Shown: positions 14,215 to 27,064 of the stretch, piece after piece | Layout of the letters: each line of letters starts with the position of its first letter | How positions within the stretch are numbered: position 1 is the stretch's first letter | Source: Serinus canaria | Lineage: Eukaryota > Chordata > Aves > Passeriformes > Fringillidae | Length of the DNA: 64,000 nucleotides | Direction: 5' to 3' | NCBI RefSeq assembly: GCF_022539315.1 | Contig: NC_066317.1 | Span: 55,589,179-55,653,178, forward strand | Translations under genes and position numbers: made by a program | The notes under the pieces: generated by a model | Databases searched by the model: none | Seen by the model: only the letters and a program-made list of their open reading frames with translations | Told to the model about the DNA's origin: nothing

Positions 14215-15106
14215 AGCAGTTGTGGGAAGAGGGTGGAGGACAGTGGGCAGTGGGAAACAACCCTGCAGACAGCAAGGTCAGAGAAGGAAGAGGGGAGAGG
14301 TGCTCCAATCACTGGAGCAGAGATGCCCCTGGAGAAGACCATGGTGAAACACATAGAACCTGCAGCCCATGGAGGACCAGGGTGGACCAGATATCCACAG
14401 TGCAGCCCTTGGAGGACCCACTGGAGCAGGTGGAGATTCCCTGAAGGAAGCTACAGCCTATGAAGATCTCATGCTGGAGCAGGCCTCTGTCAGGAATTGC
14501 AGCCTGTAGAGAAGAGCCCATGCAGGAGCAGGTTTTCTGGCAGGAGCTGTGGGTCTGTGGAATGGTCTCTTCCTGAAGGACTGTGCCCTGTGGAAAAGAC
14601 ACATACTAGAGCAGCTCATGAAGAGCTGCAGTTGTGGGAAGAACACTGGAGCAGTTTGTGAAGGCCTGTAACCCATGGGAGAGACCCCAAGCTGGAAGCA
14701 GGGAAAAAAGAGGAGGAAGTGGCAGAGCGGAACTGTTATGAACTGAGAGCAGCCCATTTCCCATTCTCCTTGCACTGTTTGGGGTGGGGGAGGAGGTAGA
14801 AGAGTCAGGAATGAAGGAGTGAAGCTGAAGCCATGGTAAGAAAGGGTGGTAAGGTTGCTTAGTGTTTTCCCTTTCTTATTATGCAAATTTGTTTTTATTG
14901 GCTATAAATGAAATTAATTCTTTCCAAGTTGAGTCTGACTTCCCTATTACAGTAATTGGTAAGTGACCTCCTTGTCTTTATCTTGACCCTTAAGTTTCTC
15001 CCCCTGGTTTTCTCTCCTTCCTCACCCCTGCCCTTTGAAGAGGGGCAGTGGATTGACAGCATCACTGGACTGGGGGGTTGGCAGCCAGCCAAGATCATGC
15101 TACCAT
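14215..15106 (+). mobile_element. LTR-like avian interspersed repeat, near full length
   Basis: The first half is GC-rich and built from diverged tandem units of roughly 40-50 bases carrying CTGGAGCAG and CAGCCCATGGA cores. The second half is AT-rich: a TTATT-rich stretch, then AAGTTGAGTCTGACTTCCC, a GTAATTGGTAAGTGACCTC block and a 3' end with GGCAGCCAGCCAAGATCA. I recognise this arrangement as a repeat family abundant in bird genomes and usually treated as the LTR of an endogenous retrovirus; the exact family name is not certain. It has decayed and I see no protein-coding retroviral genes. The boundaries are approximate and I could not find a clear target-site duplication. A shorter relative lies at about 28725-29098 in the same orientation. 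Confidence 0.75.
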
Positions 15107-16383
15107 CATATGCTATTGAAAGCAGATAACCTCAGGAGCCTCCCTAAACAGAACTGACTGTAATTTAGTGGTATGGAGAAAAGGAGGAAACATACCTGGT
15201 AACTAATAATGGCAGTGAAAAAGTTGTTTAGGTTGTAAGCACATGAATAGGATGGAGAAGACCTTGGTGTTGTAGTTATTCATATTTGGATTCACCTGCC
15301 AAAACACTGCAGCTGTAATAAAGGCTGCTGCATAGCTGGGATACTGTAGGAAAAGTACTGCCTGCAGTGCAAGGAAGTCTGGGGTAAAGGTAAAAGACAT
15401 CATCTTGAGATCTTGCTCCCCATGTTCAGGAAACAGGTGTTCAAGTGAGACTTGTGCAGAAGAGATGGAGTTGAATCCCATGAGGAAAAGCAGATGGACT
15501 AGATTAGCTACAAAATGAAGTGTTAAGGGGATAATGAAGGTCTCTGTAAATGCATCAAGGTGCTAAATACCTAGTTATTGTTCATGGGTACAAGAAAAAA
15601 AATTGCCACAAAAGCAAACTGGAATAAGTTGCCATGTGCATTTTAAACTAGAAATTAGAAGCATTATTTTAACTACTAGCACAGCTGGTTTGGGAAAAGT
15701 TTTAAAGTAACTGGCGTCTGTGAAGAGAAGGGTATTGGCTGAAAACTCTTTAATTTTTTAAATGGAGCTTAGTTTAAAGAAGGTAGATTATGTGTCTCCA
15801 TTCAGTAGAAGACTGGACTTGATATAGGCAATGTAAGTTTAAGTCCTGCATTCCATCTAGACCAGAGTACCTTTTCTGATAAAACATATAAAGGTACATT
15901 TCTAGATGAATCAAGTGCTACAAGTGATTGTAAGGCTGGGATTTACCTATAGCGATTATATCAAATCAGTTAAAATACTGTAAGTATAATGCATTTAGCT
16001 CACATGGTGAGGAGTCTGTATCCTAATTCTTAGCTTAGTTTGCCACAAGTTTGCACACTTCAGTTAAAAAGAATGATGTCTTCAATTCAGAGCTTCCTTT
16101 GCAGTATACAGATGCCTCCAGTAATTATGGCAGATAATTAATTGAATGACGCAAGTTTACCTTTCCTTCTTGTAAGGAAGGCACTCTGCTATTTTTAAGT
16201 TGAGCTATAAAAGCCTGACAAGAATTTGAAAATATCTGAAGTATTGAATACGACTGAATGTACCAAGAAATATATATCATATTAGTAATGGAATTTATTT
16301 AAGAGAATCTTAGGAAGTGTGTGTTATTCTCAAAATCAATTTTGGCTTGTTTAAAACATCTAGCTTTCTTTTCTTCCTTTAAG

Positions 16384-16463
16384 ACTGTGAGCCAGAAGAG
16401 CTAACTGACTGGTCTATGGATGAGAAATGTTCCTTTTGTAATTTACACAAAGAAACAGCCAGT
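16384..16463 (+). CDS. LCORL: LCORL exon 3 ([20 protein letters not shown] segment)
   Basis: This 80-base exon has a pyrimidine-rich acceptor ending AAG at 16383 and a GTAAGT donor at 16464. It enters with two bases completing the aspartate codon begun at 9664 and leaves in phase 0. It encodes the conserved peptide [20 protein letters not shown] followed by HKETAS. The CSFC pair resembles half a zinc-binding knuckle, but I see no matching partner cysteines nearby, so a zinc finger is not claimed. It is common to both isoforms. The near-identity to mammalian LCORL and the phase match make the call firm. Confidence 0.95.
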
Positions 16464-16690
16464 GTAAGTATGAGCATTATATTAAAAATTACTTCCCATT
16501 ACTGTTTTTTTTTGTATGAAAGTAAGAGTCAGAGAATTGAATTTTGCAAATAAGTTCATTCTGCATTTTGACTGAAGGTAGTTTGATTTTAGTGGTTCTA
16601 TTCCATTCAATAACTCAGTAATCTAATTGTATATTTTTCTACCAGCAGACTAACTTCTGAAAGATGTTATGCTCTTCATATGTTTTCTAG
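16464..16690 (+). other. LCORL: LCORL intron 3 (short)
   Basis: A 227-base intron from GTAAGT to TTTTCTAG. It is the shortest intron of the gene here and contains nothing notable. Confidence 0.9.
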
Positions 16691-16820
16691 GATCGTGCAT
16701 CAGTTTTCGGTTCTTCACAGTCAACGCCTACAGAGGAACTGTCATCTCAGGGCCAGTCCAACACTGATAAGATTGAATGCCAAGCAGAAAACTATCTAAA
16801 TGCACTCTTTCGAAAGAAAG
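16691..16820 (+). CDS. LCORL: LCORL exon 4
   Basis: This 130-base exon lies between TTTTCTAG at 16690 and a GTAATA donor at 16821. It enters in phase 0 and leaves with the single base G. The translation starts [20 protein letters not shown] and ends [12 protein letters not shown]. It matches the Ser/Gln-rich linker of LCORL that precedes the CtBP-binding part. No known domain falls in this exon. It is shared by both isoforms, and the following exon restores the DLPQNCD peptide across the junction, which confirms the boundary. Confidence 0.95.
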
Positions 16821-18883
16821 GTAATAAAAGCATGTCTTTTGTATTATGAAATAGGATGAAAAATCTAGAAGAATCAAATTATTCAGGGTTATTTTTTTTT
16901 CTAAGTAATTTTTTCTATATCTACTGAAATAGATGTTTCTACTGTTTCTCTTTTTTATTCCTTTGGTTTTCCTTAATCTTTTTCTTACTTGAATCACCAA
17001 ATGAAGTACTACCCTTCCTACTTGCCATTCCTCTTCATCCTCTTGCATTATGTGTCATTCTTTTGAATTCCTGTTCATAAATCGTATTGGATTTTTCTGT
17101 TTACCATGAGCTGCTACTTTGTTTTCATGCCAACCTCAGGTGTCATTCTCTGGAATCCAAAGCGTTCAAACATTTTCTCTTCCTAAATTCTCACTTCTGG
17201 TTTTTAGTGGGAAACACATTTTAGGCAATAGAATGTGCTTTGCAGATTGCAAAATGGAATTTGGGATCTTCTTGCATGAAAGCTACACCTTCAAATACAT
17301 CCAAGTTGGAGGTTAAAACTTCTTGTCAAAATGTAGTATTTAGTAGATCATTAATTCTTTGACTGTTCTTACTCTTTGCTCTGTCAAGTAAGAGCAGTAC
17401 ATGAGCAAATGACAAATCAGCTTAGTTCATGAACGTTACTTGGTTTCCTCACTGTCCACAAAAGCAGAAATACTAATTTTCTTCCTTAAGTTCTTGTGGA
17501 TGAAGAAATGTGAATGAAGTTACTGTGAATGCAGTAACTGCAATTTTCATAGATTTTTGGGGGGTTTAGTATGTGTGTGTCAGAATAGTTGAGTATGGCT
17601 AGGGTGACATCTCTCTCTTGCATTTGACAGAGTTAGACTCAGATACTGTCTCTTCTTCACATAGGTGGGAGAAAAAAGCAAAGTTAGTTTTCTCCCTTTT
17701 TAATTGCTGTAGAAGGAGAGATTATTATGCTCGTGAACCTGGGGTATGTAGAATTTTTTTCTGTACAGATTTGTCTACTCAGTCTACATTTTGCTTTTTT
17801 GCATTTTAAAGAGCTGGAGTGCTTCAGCATTTTGAGTGCATCCTTTGGACTCTTGGCTTTCTTTCAAACCAGCTATTTTCCATTTGAAATAAAATGTCCA
17901 ATGAAGTTGGCACCTCATTAGTTCTTAAAGTCTTATTATATTTTCATCACAGGCCCAATTGTGTAGCATCTCCCTAGGCAGATATTTTAATTCCTTCAAA
18001 TTTCTCCTTTGTCAGATCTCTTCTTGGTCTCGATGTGTACAATGTTATTCAGTGTTTGCCTGCTTTATGCTCCTGCTGCAGATGATCTCTTTTGATACTC
18101 CTTGAGAGGAACTTGTATCATGGGAGAAGTGAAACTTGGCATGACCTCACCTTAGTGGAGTGAATGACTTCTAAGTGAAGTTTTTCACAAAGAACATTTG
18201 GCTTTTAGCATTTTCTTTCTGTTTGATCTGCCAGATCAGTAATGCTAGGTTAGAGATTTTGTCTATTGAAAAATGAAACTTCCAGTTGTTTTTGTGATTC
18301 TGAAGTACTTCTGTATAGTTGGGTAAGAATTTACTAAGAATATTGCTTAGTTCAGGTCTTAGCAAAGTCTTTAAAGTCGTTCAAATTACAGGAAGCAAAA
18401 AGGAAAAAAATAGTAAAGGGCACATGAAACCAATTTATGAGGTATTCAAGTAACTGTTTTGGATTTTAGGAGGAAGACAAAGAGTTTTACTAAGAAAATC
18501 CCAAGTCTACTTTCTGAATTTTTGTAGGTTTTTGAGTTCAAGTATCAGCTTATGAAGAAAGGAATAAAAAAAAAAAAATCCAGTAATTGTTTAGCTAGGA
18601 ATAGTAGCTAGGAATAGTTCTTATACCTGGTTTTAAACCAGATGTTCTATCGTTGTTAAAAATTGTAGAATTCTTAGCTGGCTGTCTTTAAAATGGAGAA
18701 ACGCTTGTTTGGATTGCAAACTCCTCAAAATTATCTACTCTCTTGCTATTGTAGCTAATTTAGGCCTCTATGAACAACTTCTAAGACCATTGAGCAAATT
18801 AGAGAGTTCATTTCTTGGTCCCATTAATCTTATATTTTGAAGAAATTTATATATGGCTTTTTTAATTTCCAGACTAGTTTAAG

Positions 18884-18930
18884 GGGATTTGGTTGTGGCT
18901 TTGGGTTTTGGTTTTGGTGGTTTTTTTTTG
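18884..18930. repeat. T/G-rich tract
   Basis: GGTTTTGG-type runs are followed by nine T. It is low complexity and of the same type as the tracts at 673, 5277, 26823 and 32308. Confidence 0.75.
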
Positions 18931-21544
18931 TATCGGGAAACTTGTTCAGAAGATCTCAAAACACACCTATTTGTCTGTAAAATCTAGGATAAAAGATGAT
19001 AAACTCCTCCCAAAATGGGTAAACTCTTGAAATGCTGTAAGCAACTAAGGTCTTCCCATTAGGAACCCAACTTCACTATGTATTGGTGAGAGACCAGTTT
19101 TGTAGTCAGTTGTCTGTAGGAAAGTCCTGTGCTCAGCAAATCCAAAGTCCTTTGTGTCATCAAACGCTGATTGTTGCCATTAAACAATGTGTCTGAAACC
19201 CAAATTCTTTCTTCCCAAGTATGACATCTCTCTTTACCCTTTTGGTGGTGTAAGCAGAGTAGATTTAGATTGGTGCTTTTCCACTTCCATAATGCTGAAA
19301 TTCAGCTGTTCTGTTTTTTAAGGGAAAAACACAGTATGCTTTAAAAATAAATATAGGTCTTTTCTTTCTGTGAGTATTATAGAGTAGTGACATATGATCA
19401 TTGTTATATCACAGAATCACAGTTGTTTAAAAGCTTGATCAGACATTTTGTTCATGGACTATTAATTTTATGTATTTCTAGTAATACACATTGTGTGTTC
19501 TTAGAAGCTCATTTTTCCATGCAATATTAATGTGACCTCTTTAAACAAAACCAAAGAAAAAGAGCTGTGAATCAGGTTCTGTTTTCAAGATAAATGATCC
19601 ACCAAGAGACAACTGAGACTTGAGAAGCTCAAATAGAAGTTAAGGAATTTAGGCACAAAATTATAGAGAGAATGTTTGAGATGACTCGAATCTTTTCAGA
19701 TTCTCTGGGATGCTCTGTCAAATATCTTCAATGCCATGTTTTCTATCCCAATTAATTTTTCTGAAAGCTTTTTAAAGCTCTTTACTATTTCTAGATATCC
19801 TTGTTATGTTCTAAAATAATTCTATAAATATGGCTTTGTTATACCATACCGTATACCTGAACTTAACTTTGAATTCTTCTGTTCTTTTTGTAGTTTTCTT
19901 TCAGTTGCACAGCTGTCACAAGCTGGTTATGCATCTTGGACAATATATATTTCATTTACCAAACCTATGACAATGTAATCATGCATCCATTATCTCAGAC
20001 TAAAAAAAAGCGTTACTTTCTGAGGTGTAGTTTTGAGTGGCACACCCTACATCATCCAAAACTCGCAATTTCTTTTGATTATTAATCTTAAGAAATCTAA
20101 TTTTTCTTTCAAAATCTGGGTGGTTTTCTGTAATTACTGACACTGACACAGTTTGTGTGATAAACTTCTGTGACTGCTTTGCTGTCCCTCTTAAATCTCA
20201 TCAGGAAAGAATGTTTAGTGGGGTTTTCACTTGTTTCTTAAGGAGATACTTTTTGTGTTGACCACCTACCTGCCAGTGTAACTCTCTTCACTGATTCTGC
20301 ATTTCTTGATCATTTCTACTACATTTACAGGGATTCATAGAAGTATGACTGGATATAGAATAGTGAACATTGCAACCTGAGCGGAGAAAGAAAAAAGGTG
20401 GAGTGTTTATGAGAACAGAAGAGTTAACTTACTCCTTCTGTTGGTTGGTCGGTCAAGTAAGCTGATCTAATCATGATACATGCCTCAGAATAAACAGTTG
20501 TATTCCTGTTGTCACATGCTGATGACCTGACAGCAACCTGAACAATTTTACAAGTAGAACTAAGAATATCACTGGGACAGTTTGGTGGCTGTTGAGGTGG
20601 GCTTGTTAAAATAAAATGTGGCCTTTTTGTGAAAAGGGTAAATTTATGGAGTGAATTTATGAAGCACACTGAGAAGCAATCAAGGGTTCTTTGTCTTGCT
20701 CCTAACACAACTGGATTGCAGGTACAAGGGGGATTGTGATTCCCTGCTGCTTTTCACTGCCTATTGGCATTGTGTCAAAAGACAAATTACATCATAAGGT
20801 TGAGTTTTTTGGTGCAAAAGTACTGGTTTTCAATAAATGGAATACTGTTGTGAAGCACTATTTTGGGAGTTTTTAACTCATTGTTCATTGTCCTGACAGT
20901 CAAATCTGTCACCATAGACATTGCAGTCTAGTGATCATACACAGTGTGAATGTGCAGAATAGTTAACAGTACAGGTTTGAATAGTTACAAGCTCATGCAG
21001 CACATAAACTGAGGAAGTATTAATCCTAAATGTGACCTTTGAATTAAAATAAGTCATTGCAATTGGTCATAATTACATTACGTAATTACTCTTTTCTCTT
21101 GCATTCAGACTGTTACCTTGACAATCAAAAGCAGAAAACATCAGATTACATCACAAAAATACTGTCTTCTTTCATCCTAATAACATCAGGTCTGCAGACC
21201 TTTAGAGGCTGTTCTACTGGGTTTAAATTATATGTTATACATGGACTAAATACAGCTGCCTTGTATTTTATAATGACTGTGAAAAACGGGGCTTCAAACA
21301 GATGTAGTCATGCAAATTTAAAACTTTGCAAGTTTTTCCCATAGTCACAACGATCTTAGGAAAAAAACCTATTCAGGTCATACCAAGTATATCTGGTGCC
21401 ATCTGCTGATAACAATTAAGAAATATTTGGTAGTGATAGTAAGTTCAGAGTTCTAATACCTTTCTTGCCCAAAATACATTTCATTGTGTTTAAAAATTTT
21501 TTATGGCTAATTACAAATTTCTCATGTGTAGTGGAAAATTACCA

Positions 21545-22305
21545 TTATGAATCACAGGATGGGTGAAGTACTTCCCCATGTTGGGTGGAACAGACTGGGC
21601 AATGAGATACTGGGGAGCAACACTTCAGAAAGAGACTTGGGGGTCCTGGTTGATGGAAAGTTGGACATGAGTCAACAGTGCCCTGGCAGCCAGGAGGGCC
21701 AGCCCTGTCCTGGGGGGCATCAGGCACAGCATGGCCAGCTGGGGAAGGGAGGGATTGTCCTGCTCTGCTCTGGGCTGGGGCAGCTTCACCTCTAGTGCTG
21801 GAGCAGTTTTGGGTGCCACGGTATAAGAAAGACATCAAACATTAGAGAGTGTCCAAAGGAGGCCAACAAAGATGGTGAAGGGTTTTAAGGGGAAGCCATA
21901 CAAGGAGTGGCTGAAAGTCCCTTGCCTTTCTCAGTCTGGAGGAGACTGAGGAGAGACCTCATTGCAGTTACAACTTTCTCTTGAAGGGAAGTGGAGGGGC
22001 CGGCACTGATCTCTTCTTCCTGGTGACCAGTGACAAGACCTGAGGTCAGCCTAAGTCCCAAAACTGTTCTATAGAAAGTTCAGCTTGGATGTTAGGAAAA
22101 TATTCTTCACCAGAGGGTGGTTGGGCATTGGAAACAGTCTCCCCAGGGCAGTGGTCACAGCACCAAGCCTGACAGAGTTCAAGAAGCATTTGGACAATAA
22201 TCTCAGGCACATGGTGTGACTCTTGGAGGTGTCCTGTGCAGGGCCAGCAGCTGGACTTTGATGATCCTTGTTGGGTCCCTTTCAACTCAGAATATTCTAA
22301 TTTTA
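21545..22305 (+). mobile_element. CR1 LINE fragment, 3' end
   Basis: The stretch follows the order of a CR1 non-LTR retrotransposon tail: GACTTGGGGGTCCTGGTTGA at about 21635, GTTGGACATGAGTCAACAGT, a block with AAAGACAT and GTCCAAAGGAGGCCA, then TTCAAGAAGCATTTGGAC and the terminal GGGTCCCTTTCAACTCAG ending near 22295. It is 5'-truncated, as most CR1 copies are, carries internal deletions and has no intact reverse-transcriptase frame. The orientation is the same as LCORL. Confidence 0.85.
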
Positions 22306-22367
22306 AGACAGGGTCAAAGTCTTTACAGTGGTGCATATCAGGATAATGACAGACTGTAAACAAGTTG

Positions 22368-22570
22368 AAATAAGAGGTTCTTTTTAATATAAGGAAAAAT
22401 GAGGACAGGCAAGCAGTAGAACATGCCACCCAGAGGTTCTAGAGTCTCCCATCCATGGAAGTATTCCTTACCTAACTGTGTAAAATCCAGAGGAACTTGA
22501 TTTGACCTCAAAGATGACTACCTTGAATAAGCAGTTTTAATAGAGACTTCCCAAGGTACTTCCACCATGA
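22368..22570 (+). mobile_element. Diverged CR1-like fragment
   Basis: Immediately after the CR1 terminus, sequence resembling another CR1 3' region starts again: a TTAATATAAGGAAAAATGAGG block, ACATGCCACCCAGAGGTTCT, then GAGTCTCCCATCCATGGAAG. It is more degraded than its neighbour. It may be an older element into which, or beside which, the first one inserted. The boundaries are approximate. Confidence 0.5.
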
Positions 22571-25500
22571 TTTACACGTTAATGATTTGCATTACAGAGC
22601 AGTCAATATGATAGCAACACTATTTGCATTTTTGGCAGATAAGTTTAGTCTACCTGAGTCTAACCCTTTTGCTTGAATATGCATGTAGCAGCAAGAGGAC
22701 TTCAAATACAACCCAGAACCCCATCTTTCAGGGTATATGCTCTTAGATACACACACACCACCCCCTCATCATGTTACTTTTTAGAGTAAAATAACTTAAA
22801 ATCTGTGAACTACCAATAGCTGCAGCAGTTGAATGTATATTCTGCAGTATTTATTCTTCATAGGGAGCATTTGGAAATCATTACAAAAAAATTAAACTAA
22901 TTCTAAAGAAATTATTATAAGAACAAAAAAATAAATCCTTTATAAGTCTGTCTAGGTAAAAGATGACTTTGCTCCTAAGGGAAAAGCTGACTTCTCCTGC
23001 AAGTGTCTAAAAGCAAATATGCTTGACTATTACTGGTGCGAAGAGTCTAAAGAGGAATAGAAAGGCAGTAAAAACTTGACAGCTCTGAATTAGTTTTGTA
23101 ATAATGGCAGTTTTATAATAATTGATGCAGGGGATGATGATTAATAAGGAGAAATCTGTTGCAGGCTGTTGTGTTTTCCTGCTAATGGTAGGTGCCCTGT
23201 ACTCTCTGGTCTTTTGCTTCTTTAAGGGGACAGATCACATTAGGATGTAAAATAATTCTCCCATTTGTACTGATGATCACCTGTTACCCAGAAGTTGTCA
23301 AGAAGAAGTTGTCAAGTTGTTTCTTGTGTGCATGCAACAAGCTATTTGTTTTGTATAAGTAGGGTCATTCCAGACCCTACTCAGTCTTGATAATATTTTG
23401 CATAATTCATTTTCTATGAGTTTCTGATTACAGGCAGTCAAATTTTTGGCTTTTGAAGCTAAGCTGTTCATCAGTAGATTTCATTGTCTGGAACTGCCAT
23501 TTCCCTGTCATGCAAACAATTTTATTCCTAGATAATTCAGTTATTTAATTTCATCTCTTAACTTTCTGTATTCTTTTCTTGTATTTTGCATGTCCATTGG
23601 TACTTTACATCTGTTGTCTTAGTGTTCCAGTATCTGTTGAATTTTTTCTTTACTTCTAAGTGTGTCTGTAGGATGGTAAACTCCAGTTGAACATTTATTG
23701 CGTTCTCTCTTTAGGAATCAGGAATTAGGTATACTCTGTTTATATTGCTGTGACTGGAGGTTATATAGTGGGGAGAGATCTTTGTAGGTATCCTCCATCA
23801 TTTAGAATTTCACCTCCTATCTCTCTTCAAGAAACACCGGTCAATTTTAGGTATATTGGTAGAGATCTGGTTGAAAGATTGTTGGAAGATAGAGCTTTAA
23901 CCACTAGCAGATTTGTTTTGTCATGCCTTGGGTAAGTTCTCTTGAAACCAAGATGTCTTAAAAATGCTGGAGCTTCACCATACCTCATCAAGCACTATGG
24001 AGAGGCCAGCCAAAAAGTCTTGACAGGAAACATCTGAGCAGTGAGTCAGCTGCCCTCTCGTGTGCTATAGGCAGCAGATCTCATGCTTGCAGGTTTGTAA
24101 TTCTTTGCAATGCTCTGTTTGTGAAAATGAATTCTCAAAATGGAATATGTTTTAAATAAACCTGAAATAAACAAGCAAAAAAATCTTCTCTGCATTCATC
24201 CTAAACCAGAGTAGCATTCCTTGATCAGTGCTGGCAGTCACTCTCTTGATAGTTGATAGATAAAGCTTCATTGGCATAAAATGCTTGAGGAAATATGCTG
24301 TGATCCTCCAAACTTCCTATTAGAACATGTACACTTTGCATGCAAACATCTACCCAACCTAGCCCTTTCGGTTTCTTCCCTTCCATGGAAAAACCCCTCA
24401 GTTTATCTTCTGTTTTATTTGTTTCAGATTAACTTTGTTATCCCAGTAACTACGGAACCATGTCCTTTGGTATTTCCTCCAGGCAATCAGAGCTCACCTA
24501 AAAGCTAATTCTTGTTCATTGCTTTCACACTTGCTTGAAATCCCTCTCCCCTCTTGATTGAAAACTGTTTCACTCATTACCTGTGAACTCAAGGATGGGT
24601 AGTTGTTAATATATTAAAAAGGATATTTGTGTGGAAAGGAGTGTAGAGTTGAAGGGAAGAAGGAAGAGTGAGGTAGTGAAGTAAGTACTACTACTGCCAG
24701 TTTAAGGGAAAACACAGATCTCTGAGTATGGTCAATTGTACTTGTCCTGTGAAATGGTGTGTTGCAGTCATCAGTGCAGTAGCACAGCTTAATTGAAGTT
24801 TCTTAATTACATTATTTATGCTAAGTTGCACTTTATTTTTTTTCTGTTGCTTCTATTAGGATTCTTTTTGTTGATTCACAATTACAGTTTCAGCCATGCT
24901 TTTTAGTAAGAGGTTTTACTTTTTTCTAGCTGAAAGGGAGCATTAAGATAAAGTGATATATATGACATTTGATCCTTTTTTGTTTGTTTGTTTCTAAAGT
25001 GAGATACTTCTTTTCATTGAAATGTTACATACACAAGCAAAAAATAGGATGTAGTTTGTTTAGAATAGGAAATAAAGCTTTTCTTCCAAGTGTTTTATTG
25101 CTAGCACTTTGAAAATGTCCCGAAAATCCTGTAAGATTTTACAATAAAAGCTTAAAACTTTGTTTGTATTCAATTGCTTGTATTACTACAAATGGTATGG
25201 GACATTTCAAGTAGCGTCATATCAGTTCTGACATTTCAATCCTGAACCTACAATGGGGATTATAATCTCAGAGTGGAACACAATCTTTTTGCCTTTTTTT
25301 TTTCTTTTTAAAACCAGTTCCTCAAAAGTCCCACTGTTCTATGTTATGAAGAGGACTGATCTTTAGAACTACACTTTAAAATTATTTTTGTTATGGTTGT
25401 TCTTTGAAAGTAACTTCTTTCTGTATTAATCCATATTTTACTTCCATGGTTTGTATTCAAAATACTTTCTTTTCAAAACTGAAAATGAAGTCTCTAAATA

Positions 25501-25803
25501 AAAATTCAACTTATTTGCCAGCAGTACAGATTCTGAGTCCACTTTGTAATGCAACCCCACATATTCTTACTTGCATACTATGACAGAGGAGTAAGGTAAA
25601 AATTAATCATCTGTGCTAAATGTTCCCTAAATGACTTCCAGTTAGGAATGCTCATTAAAAAAACTTGATAGAGATCTGAATTAATATGCTCATTACACAT
25701 GTACTTGTTTAACACATTTGTGTGCTTATATGAAGTATTTAAAATAAGAAAAGTAATTAATTTTGGTTCTTAATATATCTAATGCCTGTGTTTTTTATTC
25801 TAG

Positions 25804-26058
25804 ATCTTCCTCAGAACTGTGATCCTAACATTCCCCTAGTTGCTCAGGAATTAATGAAAAAAATGATCCGTCAGTTTGCGATTGAGTACATTTCAAAAAG
25901 TAGCAAAATTCAAGAGAACAGAAATGGTTCATCATTTGAACCAAGTCTGATGTGTAAAAGTATCCAAATGAACCAAACGGAAAACTCCCTTCAGGAAGAA
26001 CAGGATAGCCCTCTAGACCTCACTGTGAATCGAACTCAAGAACAGAATACTCAGCAAG
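25804..26058 (+). CDS. LCORL: LCORL exon 5 (first CtBP-binding motif)
   Basis: This 255-base exon is preceded by TTTTTTATTCTAG and followed by a GTAAAT donor at 26059. It enters in phase 1 and leaves in phase 1. It encodes [20 protein letters not shown], then [13 protein letters not shown], a polar linker and PLDLTV at 26010-26027. In the paralogue LCOR the equivalent MIQQFAAEY segment opens the protein and the PLDLTV motif binds the corepressor CtBP, so the same role is inferred here. Differences from mammals are confined to the linker. The exon is shared by the short and PALI2 isoforms. Retaining the intron would give a stop soon after 26058; that is read-through, not a separate gene. Confidence 0.96.
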
Positions 26059-26822
26059 GTAAATTTCTATATCTGATAATCTGTGTTTTGCTGTCATTTA
26101 TTCGTTTTATGGTGTCTTATTCCCTTGAAAAATAAATGTCCATGTCAAATAGAAACATTTTTCATATAGTGTGTTAGTAGATAAGCATTTTGATTTCTGA
26201 GTGCCTGTGTTAAATAAGTGGCATTGGAATTTCTCAGCTTTGGAAAACTGAATCTAAGTCCTCTTACCTGTGTTGTCACAGGTAACAGTGATTCAAAAGT
26301 TTTTTTGAAGAAATGGCTGTCAAGAAGCCTGAGAAAAGAGAAAAAGATCCTGGGATTTTAGGGAGCAAATGTCACTCAGTCTCTGTCAGCTCTTGAACAC
26401 TTTGATTCTTTAAATACAGGCTGGTTAGAATGATGGGAAGAGAATATTACTCTGGGAGAAAATTTCCATACTTCATACCTTAATCATTACTGATTAGTGC
26501 AGCTTTCTTAACTGAGAGTAAAGCTAGAAAAATAGTCTGTCTCACTATCATTTACAAAAAGGAAATAATTTATTTGCCTCAAGGAATATTGCTATCCAAA
26601 ACTGATAACAGTATAATCACGAGAGTGTTTTGGGCTTTCAACCGGATTTGGATTAGCAGCAGTTTTTAGGAAGGGTTGTGACTGTCATGTGCAACTGAAA
26701 GCAGCTTTTGTCTTTTACAGATATCAGGGTCTATGTTAATCTTGTAATATTTCAGACCAAAGGGAAAAGTTGACCTGTATGTCATATACCATATGAAAAA
26801 AGTTGAAAGAAACCAGAACTAA

Positions 26823-26875
26823 GGTTTTTTTGTTTTGATTTTTGGGGTGGGGGGTTTGTTTGTTTGTTTGTTTTA
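26823..26875. repeat. T/G-rich tract with (GTTT)n
   Basis: T runs and a G-rich core (TTTTTGGGGTGGGGGG) are followed by four or five GTTT units. It is a simple repeat with quadruplex-forming potential. Confidence 0.85.
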
Positions 26876-27016
26876 ATATACATTAGCAGATTTGGTATGT
26901 GTGTACCTTATGATATAGTCTTTAATTAGAGATCCTTGGGGGCAGGGAGCTCTGATGGATTCCTCATGATAAATATACCTATTCTAAACTAAATTTCAAG
27001 CATCCTTTTCTTTTTT

Positions 27017-27064
27017 TGTTTAAAAAAAAAAAAAACCACACCAAAAAACCAAACAACAAAAAAG
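27017..27064. repeat. A/C-rich tract
   Basis: A run of 14 A is followed by CCACACC, AAAAAACC and AAACAACA-type units. It is the complementary-strand form of the T/G tracts seen elsewhere in the window. Confidence 0.8.

Larger units (their letters stand above)
9665..16383 (+). other. LCORL: LCORL intron 2
   Basis: Non-coding. It holds a poly-T low-complexity tract at about 10941-10989 and the LTR-like interspersed repeat at about 14215-15106. The apparent open frames on both strands between 14.0 and 14.9 kb lie inside that repeat and are not host genes. I saw nothing else assignable. Confidence 0.85.
16821..25803 (+). other. LCORL: LCORL intron 4
   Basis: A 9-kb intron. It contains CR1 LINE fragments at about 21545-22305 and 22368-22570 and a T/G-rich tract at about 18884-18930. 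The open frames seen on both strands at 21.5-22.4 kb are CR1 remnants. The rest is AT-rich, and I could not assign any other gene or RNA. Confidence 0.85.

Noticed and set aside
14058..14886. Several open frames of 70-140 codons on both strands
   Set aside because: All lie inside the GC-rich tandem part of the LTR-like repeat; no retroviral or host protein signature.
21545..22429. Open frames on both strands
   Set aside because: They are remnants of CR1 LINE 3' sequence and are not coding.
25782..26135. 117-codon continuous open frame as a separate gene
   Set aside because: Only 25804-26058 is the LCORL exon; the rest is intron read-through past the GTAAAT donor.
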